Source: Streptomyces koelreuteriae (GTDB lineage Bacteria; Actinomycetota; Actinomycetes; Streptomycetales; Streptomycetaceae). From it: 64,000 nucleotides of DNA. Where the stretch lies: contig NZ_CP075896.1 of NCBI RefSeq assembly GCF_018604545.1, forward strand, positions 806,001 through 870,000, written 5' to 3'. Shown here piece by piece: positions 35,500-44,238 of this stretch; within the stretch, counting starts at the first letter, position 1, and every line of letters begins with the position of its first letter. The position numbers and the translations under genes are program-made. Below the pieces are notes generated by a model, which saw nothing but the letters and a program-made list of their open reading frames with translations, was not told the DNA's origin and did no database searches.

Positions 35500-37308
35500 T
35501 CATCTGTTCGCGCTGATGTGCTGCCCGGCTTGCCACACCGCCCACAGCCGGGCGTATGTGCCGCCGGCGGTGAGGAGTTCGTCATGGGTGCCGGTCTCGA
35601 TGACGCGGCCGGCGTCCATGACCACGATCCGGTCGCACGTAGCCGCTTGGGAGAGCCGGTGAGCGATCACGATGCCGGTCCGGCCGGCGAGGACCGCTTC
35701 CGAGGCGCGGTCGAGCCGCTCGGCGTGGGCGGAACCGGCCTCGGCGGTGGCTTCGTCGAGGATCGCCAGCTCGGGGTCGGCAAGGAACAGGCGGGCGAGG
35801 GCGAGCTGTTGCGCCTGTGCATCGGTGAGCGGATGTCCGCCGGTGCCGACCACCGTGTCGAGGGCATCCGCCGACAGGTCCAGCAGATCGGCCGCACCGG
35901 TGGTTTCGAGCGCGGCGCGGATGTCGCGGTCGGTGGCGTCGGGGGCGGCGAGCGTGAGGTTCTCTCGCAGCGCCCCGGCGAACACGTGTACTTCCTGGGT
36001 GATCACCGCGGTGCGGCGGGGACGGGTCACGGTCCCGTCGTCAGGTCGGCGAACGCCCGCGATCACTGCGGCGAGCGTGGTCTTCCCCGCCCCGGACGGG
36101 CCGACGATCGCGAGGTGCTGACCATCCGGGATATCGAGGTCGATGCCATCGAGTACGGGTGGACCGTCGGCGTAGCGGAACGCGACCTCGCGGAGCCGAA
36201 CGGCGGTGGCTGTGTCTGCCGGGTCCATCGGGTCCACCTCGTGTGTCGGGTCCACCTCGTCCATCGGGTCTGTCGGAGTCGTCGTCGCGTCGGCCGCGTC
36301 CACCGTCGGGATCGTGACGACTCCGATCACGCGGCTCAGCGAGGCGAGGGCCGACTGAAGGGTGTCGACGACGAACAGCAGCTGGTTGACCGGCCCCAGC
36401 AGGCGCAGCACGAGCAGCATGGCGGTGGTGGCACCGCCGACGGTTGAGGATCCGTGGTCGACGAGGACGAATCCGACGACGAGCACGGCGGCCAGGCTCA
36501 GGCATTCGCCGAGGTTGAGCCGGGCGTTGAGCATGCTCAGCACGGTGCGTGCCCGCAGCGACTGCACCGCGACGCCCCAGGAATCCGTCAGCACGGTGCG
36601 ATGACGTCGCTCGGCGAGCCCGAAGCCGAGCACGGTGGCGTAGCCGCGCTGGGACTCGAGGATCTGCTGGGCACGCGCACTCATCGCCGCACGCTCGGCT
36701 CGGTACACCCGGGGCCCGGTGCGCAGGTACCACCGCATGGCGAGTGCGTATACCGGCAGCACGACGGCGAACGCGGCCGCGTAGGGCCATTCCAGCGCCG
36801 CGAGCCCGCCCAGCGACACGACGATGGTGAACGCGCTGACGGTGAGCGCGGGGATCACCGCGGGGGCGGCATCGGCCACGGCGGTGACGTCGTCGCTGGA
36901 CCGGGATATCAGGTCCCCGGTACCGGCGCGCTCTACGAGGTGCTGCGGGAGCAGCATGGCGCGGCTGACGAGCCGCTCGCGCAGCGCGGCGAGGACGGCG
37001 TGGTAGACGCGGGTGGCGTGCACGATCGCCACCGCGGTGCCGGCGGCGCCGAGGACGCCGGAGAGCGCCATGACGGCCGTGACCGTCAGCACGGTGCCGA
37101 GATCCGCGGTGCCCGCCCGCACCCGGTCGACGAGGTACCCGATCGCCACCGGCGGAATCAGGTCGACAGCGGTGCTGACGATCCCGACCACGCCGACGGC
37201 GGCGAGCCGGAGCCGGTGTCCGCGGCTGAGCCGCCGGACCTCCGCGGCCGTCGCCCGGCCGCCCGCGACGGGCAGCGCCTGTCCGGTCGTAGCGGATGCC
37301 ACGCTCAT
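35500..37308 (-). CDS. ABC exporter-type half-transporter, canonical Walker A/B, degenerate signature
   Basis: 602 aa: six-helix membrane domain (about 1-310), Asp/Pro-rich linker (DPMDEVDPTHEVDPMDP) and an ATPase domain. Walker A GPSGAGKTT and Walker B LAILDEATA are intact, but the signature LSGGQ reads LTDAQAQQ. It pairs with the preceding gene, which has the opposite defects, so the two should form one heterodimer with a single working ATP site. The context (ferric siderophore operon) points to an IrtAB/YbtPQ-like importer of iron-siderophore or a siderophore exporter. ATGA overlap with its partner; last gene of the operon. Confidence 0.9.
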   Translation of the reverse strand: MSVASATTGQALPVAGGRATAAEVRRLSRGHRLRLAAVGVVGIVSTAVDLIPPVAIGYLVDRVRAGTADLGTVLTVTAVMALSGVLGAAGTAVAIVHATRVYHAVLAALRERLVSRAMLLPQHLVERAGTGDLISRSSDDVTAVADAAPAVIPALTVSAFTIVVSLGGLAALEWPYAAAFAVVLPVYALAMRWYLRTGPRVYRAERAAMSARAQQILESQRGYATVLGFGLAERRHRTVLTDSWGVAVQSLRARTVLSMLNARLNLGECLSLAAVLVVGFVLVDHGSSTVGGATTAMLLVLRLLGPVNQLLFVVDTLQSALASLSRVIGVVTIPTVDAADATTTPTDPMDEVDPTHEVDPMDPADTATAVRLREVAFRYADGPPVLDGIDLDIPDGQHLAIVGPSGAGKTTLAAVIAGVRRPDDGTVTRPRRTAVITQEVHVFAGALRENLTLAAPDATDRDIRAALETTGAADLLDLSADALDTVVGTGGHPLTDAQAQQLALARLFLADPELAILDEATAEAGSAHAERLDRASEAVLAGRTGIVIAHRLSQAATCDRIVVMDAGRVIETGTHDELLTAGGTYARLWAVWQAGQHISANR

Positions 37309-39065
37309 CCCACCGTCCTTCCGTGCAGGGGTGCGTCCCCGGCGTCCACGAACAGGTCGACGACGCGGTCGCACCGCCCGAGCAGTGCCGGGGACGAGGC
37401 GATCAGCAGCGTGGAGCGGCCCGCGCGGACGCCGCGCAGACGCACCGCGATCGCGTGCTCGGTGACCGGGTCCACCGCCGTGGTCGGGTCGTGCAGCACG
37501 AGCACCGGCGCATCGCTCGCCAGTGCGCGGGCGAGCGCGATCCGCTGGCGCTGGCCGCCGGAGAGGCGGTTGCCGTCCTCGCCGACCGGGAGATCGAGAT
37601 CGGCGGCGAAGTCGTCGCAGGCCGCAGCTCGCACCGCGACATCGATCAGCTCTGGCGCGCCGGCGCCGGCGCCGGCGGTGAGGTTGTCGCGGATCGTTCC
37701 GCTGAACAGTGTGGCCCGGTGCGGGGCGACCGTGACCCGGGAGCGGTACTCCTGCGCGCTCAGCTCCCGTGCCGGGAGTCCGTCGAGGCGCGCCTCCACC
37801 TCGCCGCCGGTGCGCGGGTCCAGCAGCGCCCGGGCGATGCGGGCGGCGGTCCGGTCGTCGGCGCGCACTCCCACGAACTCTCCGGGGTCCACCCGGATCG
37901 TCGCAGCCTGCGCGGACACCTCCAGTACGGGCAGCGGCGCGACCTCTGCCCGTAGCGCGTCGTCCTGTCCGGGGCTCCCGCTGCCGGTGCCGTGCAGCAC
38001 GTCGACGACGCGCGCGGACGCGGCGCGGGCTCCGGCGAGGTTGGGGACGGAGGCGCTCGCGATCGACTGGATCTGCGGCAGCAGTGCCTGGGTGAGGCCG
38101 ACGGCGGCGATCAGCTCGCCGATGCTCAGCCGCCCGTCCACGGCGAACCAGCCCGCCAGCCCCATCACCGCGGCGACGAACGCGCTGCTGACCGCACCCG
38201 AGCCCGCGAGGAACCTCCCCAGCAGTCCCGCGTTGCGCTGGGCCCCGACGAGGGTCTCCTGGCTCGCCTGCCGGTACCTCCTTGTCGCCTCGGCCTCGGC
38301 GTGTATGCCCTTGACCACCCGGTAGCCGGCGACCAGATCCGTGGCCCGTCCGACGGTGGAGGCCAAGAGCTCCTGGTACGCGCGGGTGTCCCGGGAGAGC
38401 CGCTCGCTGAGCACGCCCATCAGCCACACCGCGGCAGGCGCTCCCAGCAGCACCACGAGCCCGAGCAGCCAGTGCGTCGCCAGCAGCGATACGGCGATGA
38501 ACCCGATGGCCGCGATCCTCGACACCGGCAGGATCAGCAGGATCACCGCGTTGGCCAGGCGGGCGACGTCGCTGGTCATCACCGAGACGACGCTGCCGTC
38601 CGGCGCCCGCGCCGCACCGCCGGCCGGATGCAGCACGGCGGTCGAGAGGGTGCTCCGGAGCCGGTGCTGCAGCAGCTGTACCGCATACGAGGTCAGCCGA
38701 TTCGCCAACTTCGCCGCCACCGTCAACACGGCGTACAGGGCCATCAGCACGCCGAGCCACAGCACCAGCTGCCCCGCGTTCCCGGTCGCCAGCGCCCGGT
38801 CGATGGCGACACCCATCACCACAGGTACCGCCGACTCGCCCACCTGCCACACGACCGCGAGCAGCATCGCCGGAACGGTGACCCGCTTCACCGAGAAGAT
38901 CACACGCAGCAGGAACCGACCCGGAGTCATACCCGCTCCGGCTTCGAACGGCGGAGCCTCGTCCGGTTCGGGGGGCGACTGCAGCAGCGTGGGCAGCCGG
39001 CGGGTCAGAGGTCCTCGCCCCAGTCCCGCGGTGTCGGCGCCCGAGAAACGCGAGGAGTCGCTCAC
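37305..39065 (-). CDS. ABC exporter-type half-transporter with degenerate ATP site
   Basis: 586 aa: about 45-residue N-terminal tail, six-helix membrane domain, ATPase domain. The Walker A position reads GVRADDRTAA, lacking Gly-Lys-Thr, and Walker B is VLVLHDPTTAVD, lacking the catalytic Glu; the signature LSGGQRQR is intact. It can only donate the signature to the ATP site of its partner. GTG 39065 overlaps the esterase stop (GTGA), and its own stop overlaps the partner's start. Part of the siderophore operon. Confidence 0.9.
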   Translation of the reverse strand: MSDSSRFSGADTAGLGRGPLTRRLPTLLQSPPEPDEAPPFEAGAGMTPGRFLLRVIFSVKRVTVPAMLLAVVWQVGESAVPVVMGVAIDRALATGNAGQLVLWLGVLMALYAVLTVAAKLANRLTSYAVQLLQHRLRSTLSTAVLHPAGGAARAPDGSVVSVMTSDVARLANAVILLILPVSRIAAIGFIAVSLLATHWLLGLVVLLGAPAAVWLMGVLSERLSRDTRAYQELLASTVGRATDLVAGYRVVKGIHAEAEATRRYRQASQETLVGAQRNAGLLGRFLAGSGAVSSAFVAAVMGLAGWFAVDGRLSIGELIAAVGLTQALLPQIQSIASASVPNLAGARAASARVVDVLHGTGSGSPGQDDALRAEVAPLPVLEVSAQAATIRVDPGEFVGVRADDRTAARIARALLDPRTGGEVEARLDGLPARELSAQEYRSRVTVAPHRATLFSGTIRDNLTAGAGAGAPELIDVAVRAAACDDFAADLDLPVGEDGNRLSGGQRQRIALARALASDAPVLVLHDPTTAVDPVTEHAIAVRLRGVRAGRSTLLIASSPALLGRCDRVVDLFVDAGDAPLHGRTVG

Positions 39066-40258
39066 GCGTGGCTCCGGTCGCTGTTCCCGAGCGGGAAGCA
39101 CCAGAGCAGGGCATCGGCGAAGAGTCCCCGCCACCACGCGTAGTCGTGTCCGCCGGCGAACTCCCGGTAGCGGGTGTCGTAGCCCTTCGCGGTGAGCACG
39201 TGGTCCAGCCAGCGGCTGTGGGTGTTCGAGCCCTCCAGCTCTCCGACGTCGTGGAAGATGCGGACCGGTGCCGCTTCCGCGGCGAGGTGGTCGGCGATCA
39301 GCGTCGGTACGGGGGCGCGCCGCAGCAGCTCGCCCGCCCCGGTGCCCCACGTGAGGTCAGGGTGGTATCCGCACGACGGGGACTGGAGGATGGCGTTGCC
39401 GAACGCCGTCGGGTGGTGGAGCGCTGTCCAGCCGGCACACAAGCCGCCGAAGCTCTCACCGGCCAGCGCCACATCGGCGGGGTCGCGCGAGAGCGGATAC
39501 CGGTGGTGGAGCCACGGCAGCAGTTCTTCGACCAGCATCCGGGAGAAGGCCGGATCGCAGAGCAGCTCTTTGTCGCGCTGCGATCCGGGCTGTTCGACGA
39601 GGATCACGGCACAGGGCCGGATCAGTCCCGCCTCGACAAGGGCGTCACGAACGCTCGGCGCGCTGTGACCCGGTGTCCCGTCCAGGTGGATCACGAAGGG
39701 CAGTGCGCTCCCGTCCGGGAGGTCGCCAGGGGGCATCGAGATCCAGACGCGGCGTTCGTTTCCCAGCGACTCACTCGCCAGCACGGCGGAATCCATGGCC
39801 GGGGCCGGCCGCGCTTCGGCCTGGTCGAGCCAGGGCAACGGCGCCGCGTCGGGCAGCACCGCCACCGAGGCCCCGGAGAACCGCTCCACCGAGCACTCCG
39901 AGAACCTCGGCGGCGGGTTGAACGGGTCCGGGACCTGTTCGCCCTCACGCGCCGGCCCACCTCGTGTGAACACGTACGAGAAGCGCAGGTCGGAACGCAT
40001 CCGCAGGGTGAGCACGCGAAACGGCGTCCCCGCCACCGAGGTGAACTCCGTGCCGATCGGGTTGAAGCCGATTCTGGGGCCGATCACCACCGAGAGGGTG
40101 ACCGTCGTGTCGTCCCCGGGCTCGTCGACGAACGTCACCTCCACCTCGTCCGCGCAGACCCGCTCGACAAGCGGTGTACCCGACTGCTCGAGATGTCGTC
40201 TGAACCTCTCCGGGCTCCACTCACCGGTCGACAGCTTTTCGACAGACGGATCAGACAT
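39062..40258 (-). CDS. Enterochelin/ferric siderophore esterase (Fes-like)
   Basis: 398-aa cytosolic alpha/beta hydrolase of the Fes/IroD type: an N-terminal beta domain (PFRVLTLRMRSDLRFSYVF) and a hydrolase domain with nucleophile GESFGG and late His in FAGGHDYAWW. It should cleave an ester-linked siderophore after import so that iron is released. No signal peptide. Starts inside the end of the ABC ATPase gene (8-base overlap) in the same operon. It predicts that the ligand has ester bonds, as in trilactone catecholates or related compounds. Confidence 0.92.
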   Translation of the reverse strand: MSDPSVEKLSTGEWSPERFRRHLEQSGTPLVERVCADEVEVTFVDEPGDDTTVTLSVVIGPRIGFNPIGTEFTSVAGTPFRVLTLRMRSDLRFSYVFTRGGPAREGEQVPDPFNPPPRFSECSVERFSGASVAVLPDAAPLPWLDQAEARPAPAMDSAVLASESLGNERRVWISMPPGDLPDGSALPFVIHLDGTPGHSAPSVRDALVEAGLIRPCAVILVEQPGSQRDKELLCDPAFSRMLVEELLPWLHHRYPLSRDPADVALAGESFGGLCAGWTALHHPTAFGNAILQSPSCGYHPDLTWGTGAGELLRRAPVPTLIADHLAAEAAPVRIFHDVGELEGSNTHSRWLDHVLTAKGYDTRYREFAGGHDYAWWRGLFADALLWCFPLGNSDRSHA

Positions 40259-41105
40259 GTATCGCGCTTTCCGCATCGGTGTGGTCAGCGGACCTGTGCC
40301 GGGTTCGTTCGCGGCCGAGCGGCACCACCTGGGGGCTGCCGGACACCGGATCACGCATCACCAGGCAGCGCAGACCGAACACCTCCTCGACCAGCTCGGC
40401 CGTGACGACCTCGTCCGGAGTTCCCTCGACGACCACGGCACCGTCCTTCATGGCGATCAGGTGGGTGCCGTAGCGGGCAGCGTGGTTGAGGTCGTGCAGT
40501 ACGGCGACCAGGGTGTGGCCGGCGTGGTGCAGGTCGGTGAACAGCTCGAGCAGCTCGATCTGGTGGGTGATGTCGAGGAAGGTGGTCGGCTCGTCGAGCA
40601 GCATGATGTCGGTGTGCTGCGCCAGCGCCATCGCCACCCACACGCGCTGGCGCTGCCCGCCCGACAGCTCGTCCACCAGGCGCCCGGACAGGTCGGTGAC
40701 CGAGGTCTGGCGCATCGCCCTGAGCACGGCCCGCTCGTCGTCCTCGGTCCACTGCCGGATGAACCCCTGGTGGGGGTACCGTCCCCGGGCCACCAGGTCG
40801 GCGACGGTGATCCCGTCCGGGGCGATCGAGCTCTGCGGCAGCAGTCCGACCCGCCGCGCCACCTCTTTGGTCCGGTAGGAGCCGATGTCGGCACCGTCGA
40901 GGACGATCTGCCCGGCCGACGGCTTCAGCAGTCGGGACAGGCCGCGCAGCAGGGTGGACTTGCCGCACGCGTTCGGGCCGACGACGACCGTGAACGACTC
41001 GTCGGGGATCGCCACCGAGAGGTGCTCGGAGATGATCCGCTTGTCGTAGCCGATCGTCGCCGACTCCACACTCAGGCGCGCGGTGTCGGGCGGGATTGCG
41101 CTCAC
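40251..41105 (-). CDS. Ferric siderophore ABC transporter ATPase (FepC-like)
   Basis: 284-aa ABC ATPase with Walker A GPNACGKST, Q-loop LLPQSS, signature LSGGQRQR and Walker B IMLLDEPTTFLD. The FepC/FhuC pattern ARGRYPHQGF is present. It powers the FecCD-type permeases encoded just upstream, and its GTG overlaps the permease stop (GTGA). Confidence 0.95.
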   Translation of the reverse strand: MSAIPPDTARLSVESATIGYDKRIISEHLSVAIPDESFTVVVGPNACGKSTLLRGLSRLLKPSAGQIVLDGADIGSYRTKEVARRVGLLPQSSIAPDGITVADLVARGRYPHQGFIRQWTEDDERAVLRAMRQTSVTDLSGRLVDELSGGQRQRVWVAMALAQHTDIMLLDEPTTFLDITHQIELLELFTDLHHAGHTLVAVLHDLNHAARYGTHLIAMKDGAVVVEGTPDEVVTAELVEEVFGLRCLVMRDPVSGSPQVVPLGRERTRHRSADHTDAESAIHV

Positions 41106-42160
41106 AGGCGTCTCCTTGCTTCGGTGAACAGCAGGTATCCGAGGTAGCCGCCGCCGAGCACGACGGTGATGATGCCGACCGGCAGCGGGGTGGGGGCGGC
41201 GTGCTGGGCGAGGTAGTCCGACGCCAGGCACAGCAGCGCCCCGACGAAGGCGGCGGGAGCGAGGGTGATCCCCGCGGTGCGGGCGAGTCGGCGTCCGATC
41301 TGCGGGGCGACCAGGGAGATGAACGCGATCGGCCCCGACGCTGCCGTGACCGTCGCCGTCAGCGCCACTGCCACCAGGATCAGGCCCAGGCGTGCGGGCG
41401 AGACCCGTACCCCTTGCGAGGCGGCCACGTCGTCACCCAGCTGCATCTGCCGCAGCGGCCGGCTCAACATCCCGGCCAGCAGCAGGAGTACGGCGATGCA
41501 GGCGCCGCCGATGACGACCCGGTCCCAGGAGACGCCGTTGAGCGACCCGGCACCCCACGCGGCCGCGGACATCGCCTGGTCCAGGTCGGCCTTGAGGATG
41601 AGCCAGGTGTTGAGCGACTCGAGCATCGCCGCGACGCCGATGCCGACGACGATCAGCCGGAACCCCTGCACTCCTCGTCGGTGGGCGAGCACGTACACGC
41701 CCACGGCGGTGGCCGTACCGCCCAGCAACGCACCGCCGACCAGCTGCGCGTAGGTGCCGTTGACGACCAGGATCACGACCAGCGCCCCGGTGTAGGAGCC
41801 CTGGGAGAACCCGATGAGGCCGGGGTCGGCGAGAGGGTTGCGCAACAGTGACTGGAAGACGGCCCCGCTCACTCCCAGAGCAGCGCCGAACACCAGCGCC
41901 GCGGACACCCGGGGCAGCCGCCACTCGACCACGATGTCGCGGACCATGCCGGTCTCCCGGCCGGTCAGTGCGGAGAGCACCTGCCCGGGACTCAGCGCGT
42001 ACGAACCGGTCATCAGCGCGAGCACCGCCGTACCGGCGACCGCGACCGCGAGCACCGTGCAGACGACGACCGGGCGCCATTGGAGCCGCACCGCGATCCG
42101 CCCGCGCCGCAGCACCAGCACCCGCCGCCCGAAGTCCACCTGCGGAATGGGCGTGTTCAC
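41102..42160 (-). CDS. Ferric siderophore permease, FecCD family (FepG-like)
   Basis: 352 aa with about 9-10 membrane helices and the family block GAALGVSGAVFQSLLRNPLADPGLIGFSQG, plus LGGGYLGYLLF at the C-terminus. Pairs with the following FecCD permease. The GTG at 42160 overlaps the stop of that gene. Confidence 0.94.
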   Translation of the reverse strand: MNTPIPQVDFGRRVLVLRRGRIAVRLQWRPVVVCTVLAVAVAGTAVLALMTGSYALSPGQVLSALTGRETGMVRDIVVEWRLPRVSAALVFGAALGVSGAVFQSLLRNPLADPGLIGFSQGSYTGALVVILVVNGTYAQLVGGALLGGTATAVGVYVLAHRRGVQGFRLIVVGIGVAAMLESLNTWLILKADLDQAMSAAAWGAGSLNGVSWDRVVIGGACIAVLLLLAGMLSRPLRQMQLGDDVAASQGVRVSPARLGLILVAVALTATVTAASGPIAFISLVAPQIGRRLARTAGITLAPAAFVGALLCLASDYLAQHAAPTPLPVGIITVVLGGGYLGYLLFTEARRRL

Positions 42161-43182
42161 AGTCCGCTCGCCTTCTTCCGCCGCGCCAGCGCGACAAGGA
42201 CGGGAGCGCCGACGAAGGCGGTGACGATCCCCACGGGGAGCTCACCGGGTCTCATCACGACGCGTCCGAGGATGTCGGAGGCCAGCAGCAGGCTCGGGGC
42301 GAGGAGGACGCTGTACCCGAAGATCCAGCGTTGGTCCGGGCCGACGATCCAGCGGGCCACGTGCGGCACCATGAGTCCGACGAATCCGATGGGTCCGGTG
42401 ATCGCGGTGGCACCACCGGCGAGGAGGGTGAGCGCGATCACCGCGAGCACACGGGTGCGTGCCAACCGGACCCCTTGGGTGACCGCCAGCTCGTCACCCA
42501 GAGCCAGAGCGTTGAGCGGGCCCGACACGGCGAAGGCCAGGACGAGTGCCACCGCGAAGAACGGCAGGACCGGCCATACGACCTCGAGCGGGCGACCCGC
42601 GATCGACCCGGCGTTCCAGTACCGCATCGCGTCGAAGGCGTCCGGGTCGGTCAGCTGGAGCGCCTCCCTGGCGCCGCCGAGCACGGCGCCGACGCAGACC
42701 CCGGCGAGCACCAGGACCACCGGTGAGGAGCCCTTCCGGGTCGACCCGAGAGCGAGCACCAGGAGCGTGACGATCAACGCCCCCGCGAACGCGAACCACA
42801 TGTAGCCCTGCGATGTGCGGACGCCGAGCAGGCCCACGGCGACCGTCACCGCGAAGGACGCACCGGCATGGACGCCGAGGACACCCGGATCGGCCAGGGG
42901 ATTGCGGATGAGCGCCTGGATCAGCGCGCCCGACAGACCGAGTGCGACGCCGACCACCAGACCCACGATCGTGCGCGGCAGCCGGAAGTCGCGGATCGCG
43001 AACTGATCAGGGTTGGAAGGCGGGTTGGACAGTGCGTCCCAGATCACCGAGACCGGTATCGCTTGGGAGCCGACCATCACGCTGAGCACCATCAGCACGA
43101 TCAACGCGGCGAGGGCTGCGACCAGCCCGATGACGCGGCGGCGTCGATGCGAGACCGGGGACCTTGCTCTGTTTTCCTTCAT
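42157..43182 (-). CDS. Ferric siderophore permease, FecCD family (FepD-like)
   Basis: 341 aa, FecCD-type membrane protein with GVALGLSGALIQALIRNPLADPGVLGVHAG and FVGLMVPHVARWIVGPDQRW. A basic N-terminus precedes the first helix. Lies 13 bases after the binding-lipoprotein gene. ATG 43182 gives the usual length. Confidence 0.94.
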   Translation of the reverse strand: MKENRARSPVSHRRRRVIGLVAALAALIVLMVLSVMVGSQAIPVSVIWDALSNPPSNPDQFAIRDFRLPRTIVGLVVGVALGLSGALIQALIRNPLADPGVLGVHAGASFAVTVAVGLLGVRTSQGYMWFAFAGALIVTLLVLALGSTRKGSSPVVLVLAGVCVGAVLGGAREALQLTDPDAFDAMRYWNAGSIAGRPLEVVWPVLPFFAVALVLAFAVSGPLNALALGDELAVTQGVRLARTRVLAVIALTLLAGGATAITGPIGFVGLMVPHVARWIVGPDQRWIFGYSVLLAPSLLLASDILGRVVMRPGELPVGIVTAFVGAPVLVALARRKKASGL

Positions 43183-43195
43183 GGTCGGGGGTGTT

Positions 43196-44182
43196 CTACT
43201 GCGGAGGGAGCGTCGCCAGAGCACGGTCGAGCGAGTCCAGGTACCGCAGGACGGGCCCGTAGGAGTTGTTGCCGGGGCAGAAGAGTCCGAGCGCGCGACC
43301 GGAGCTCACGGCGGGCAGCGCCTTCCACGTGTTGGTCTTGGTCACCGGCACGAAGGGCTCGGTCGGCCGGCCCTCGGCGTCGACGGGGTAGGTGATCACG
43401 CCGTACTCGGACAGCTCACCGATCTGCTCGAACGGCAGGGACTCGTAGGCCAGGGGTTCCTTGCCCTCGGCCGCCTCGGGCAGGTCGAGGCCGATGTCGT
43501 CCCGGGCGATCTCGGAGCAGCCGATGTCCGCGATGTAGAACGTTCCGGGATCGCTCCAGTCTCCCCGGGAGACATCGACGAACGAGGTGTCGGCGATGGT
43601 CTTGCGGTAGGTCTCCTTGATCTTGCCGACCTTCTCCTTGAACTCCGCCTTCTGCCGGCCGAGTTCGTCCGTGACGTTGCCGGCCTTGCCGATCTCGTCG
43701 GCGAAAGCCTTCCACTCGGTGTCGAGCCCCCAGTACACGGTCGGGGCGATCGACTCGAGTCGCTTGCCGACCTTGCCCCAGTCGTTCGAGTGGAACTGGA
43801 CCAGGATGAGGTCCGGCTTGAGGGCGGCGAGCTTCTCGAGGTCCACCTCGCCCCCGTCGCTGCCGACCACCTCGGCTGCCTCGTACGCGGTCTTCTGTTC
43901 CTGCGGCAGCACGTCGAGTTCGGAGTCCGACACCTCGGTGACGCCCACCGGCTTGCCACCCAGATCGATGAAGGGGAGGTTCGTGTTGCCGATCGTGACG
44001 ATCCGCCGGGGGTCGGCGGGAATCTTGACGGTGCCGTTCTCGGCCTTGACGCTGTGGGTCTCGGCGGCGGCCTTGTCGCCGGTGTCGTCACCGTCACCGC
44101 CGCAGGCGGTGAGGACGAGCGACGTACTCAACAGGGCGGCGGCGAGGGCCGTGCCGCGTCTCGTTACAGGCGTGCTGCTCAT
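43196..44182 (-). CDS. Iron-siderophore binding lipoprotein
   Basis: 328-aa class III periplasmic-binding-type protein tethered outside the membrane. Signal peptide with lipobox LTAC (Cys about 27), then the two-lobe fold with RRIVTIGNTNLPFIDLGGKPVGVTEV and LAALKPDLILVQ. Captures the ferric siderophore for the FecCD permeases. In operon, 56 bases after the SIP fusion gene. Confidence 0.93.
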   Translation of the reverse strand: MSSTPVTRRGTALAAALLSTSLVLTACGGDGDDTGDKAAAETHSVKAENGTVKIPADPRRIVTIGNTNLPFIDLGGKPVGVTEVSDSELDVLPQEQKTAYEAAEVVGSDGGEVDLEKLAALKPDLILVQFHSNDWGKVGKRLESIAPTVYWGLDTEWKAFADEIGKAGNVTDELGRQKAEFKEKVGKIKETYRKTIADTSFVDVSRGDWSDPGTFYIADIGCSEIARDDIGLDLPEAAEGKEPLAYESLPFEQIGELSEYGVITYPVDAEGRPTEPFVPVTKTNTWKALPAVSSGRALGLFCPGNNSYGPVLRYLDSLDRALATLPPQ

Positions 44183-44238
44183 GGTGGTTTTTCTTTCTCT
44201 TCTTGCCCGGGTGGAGGCGTGAGCTCGGGTGGCGGGGA

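Noticed and set aside
37305..39350. Upstream start of the first ABC half-transporter inside the esterase gene
   Set aside because: GTG 39065 overlaps the esterase stop, as for the other gene junctions of the operon; the extension is antisense-like and overlaps the esterase active-site region.
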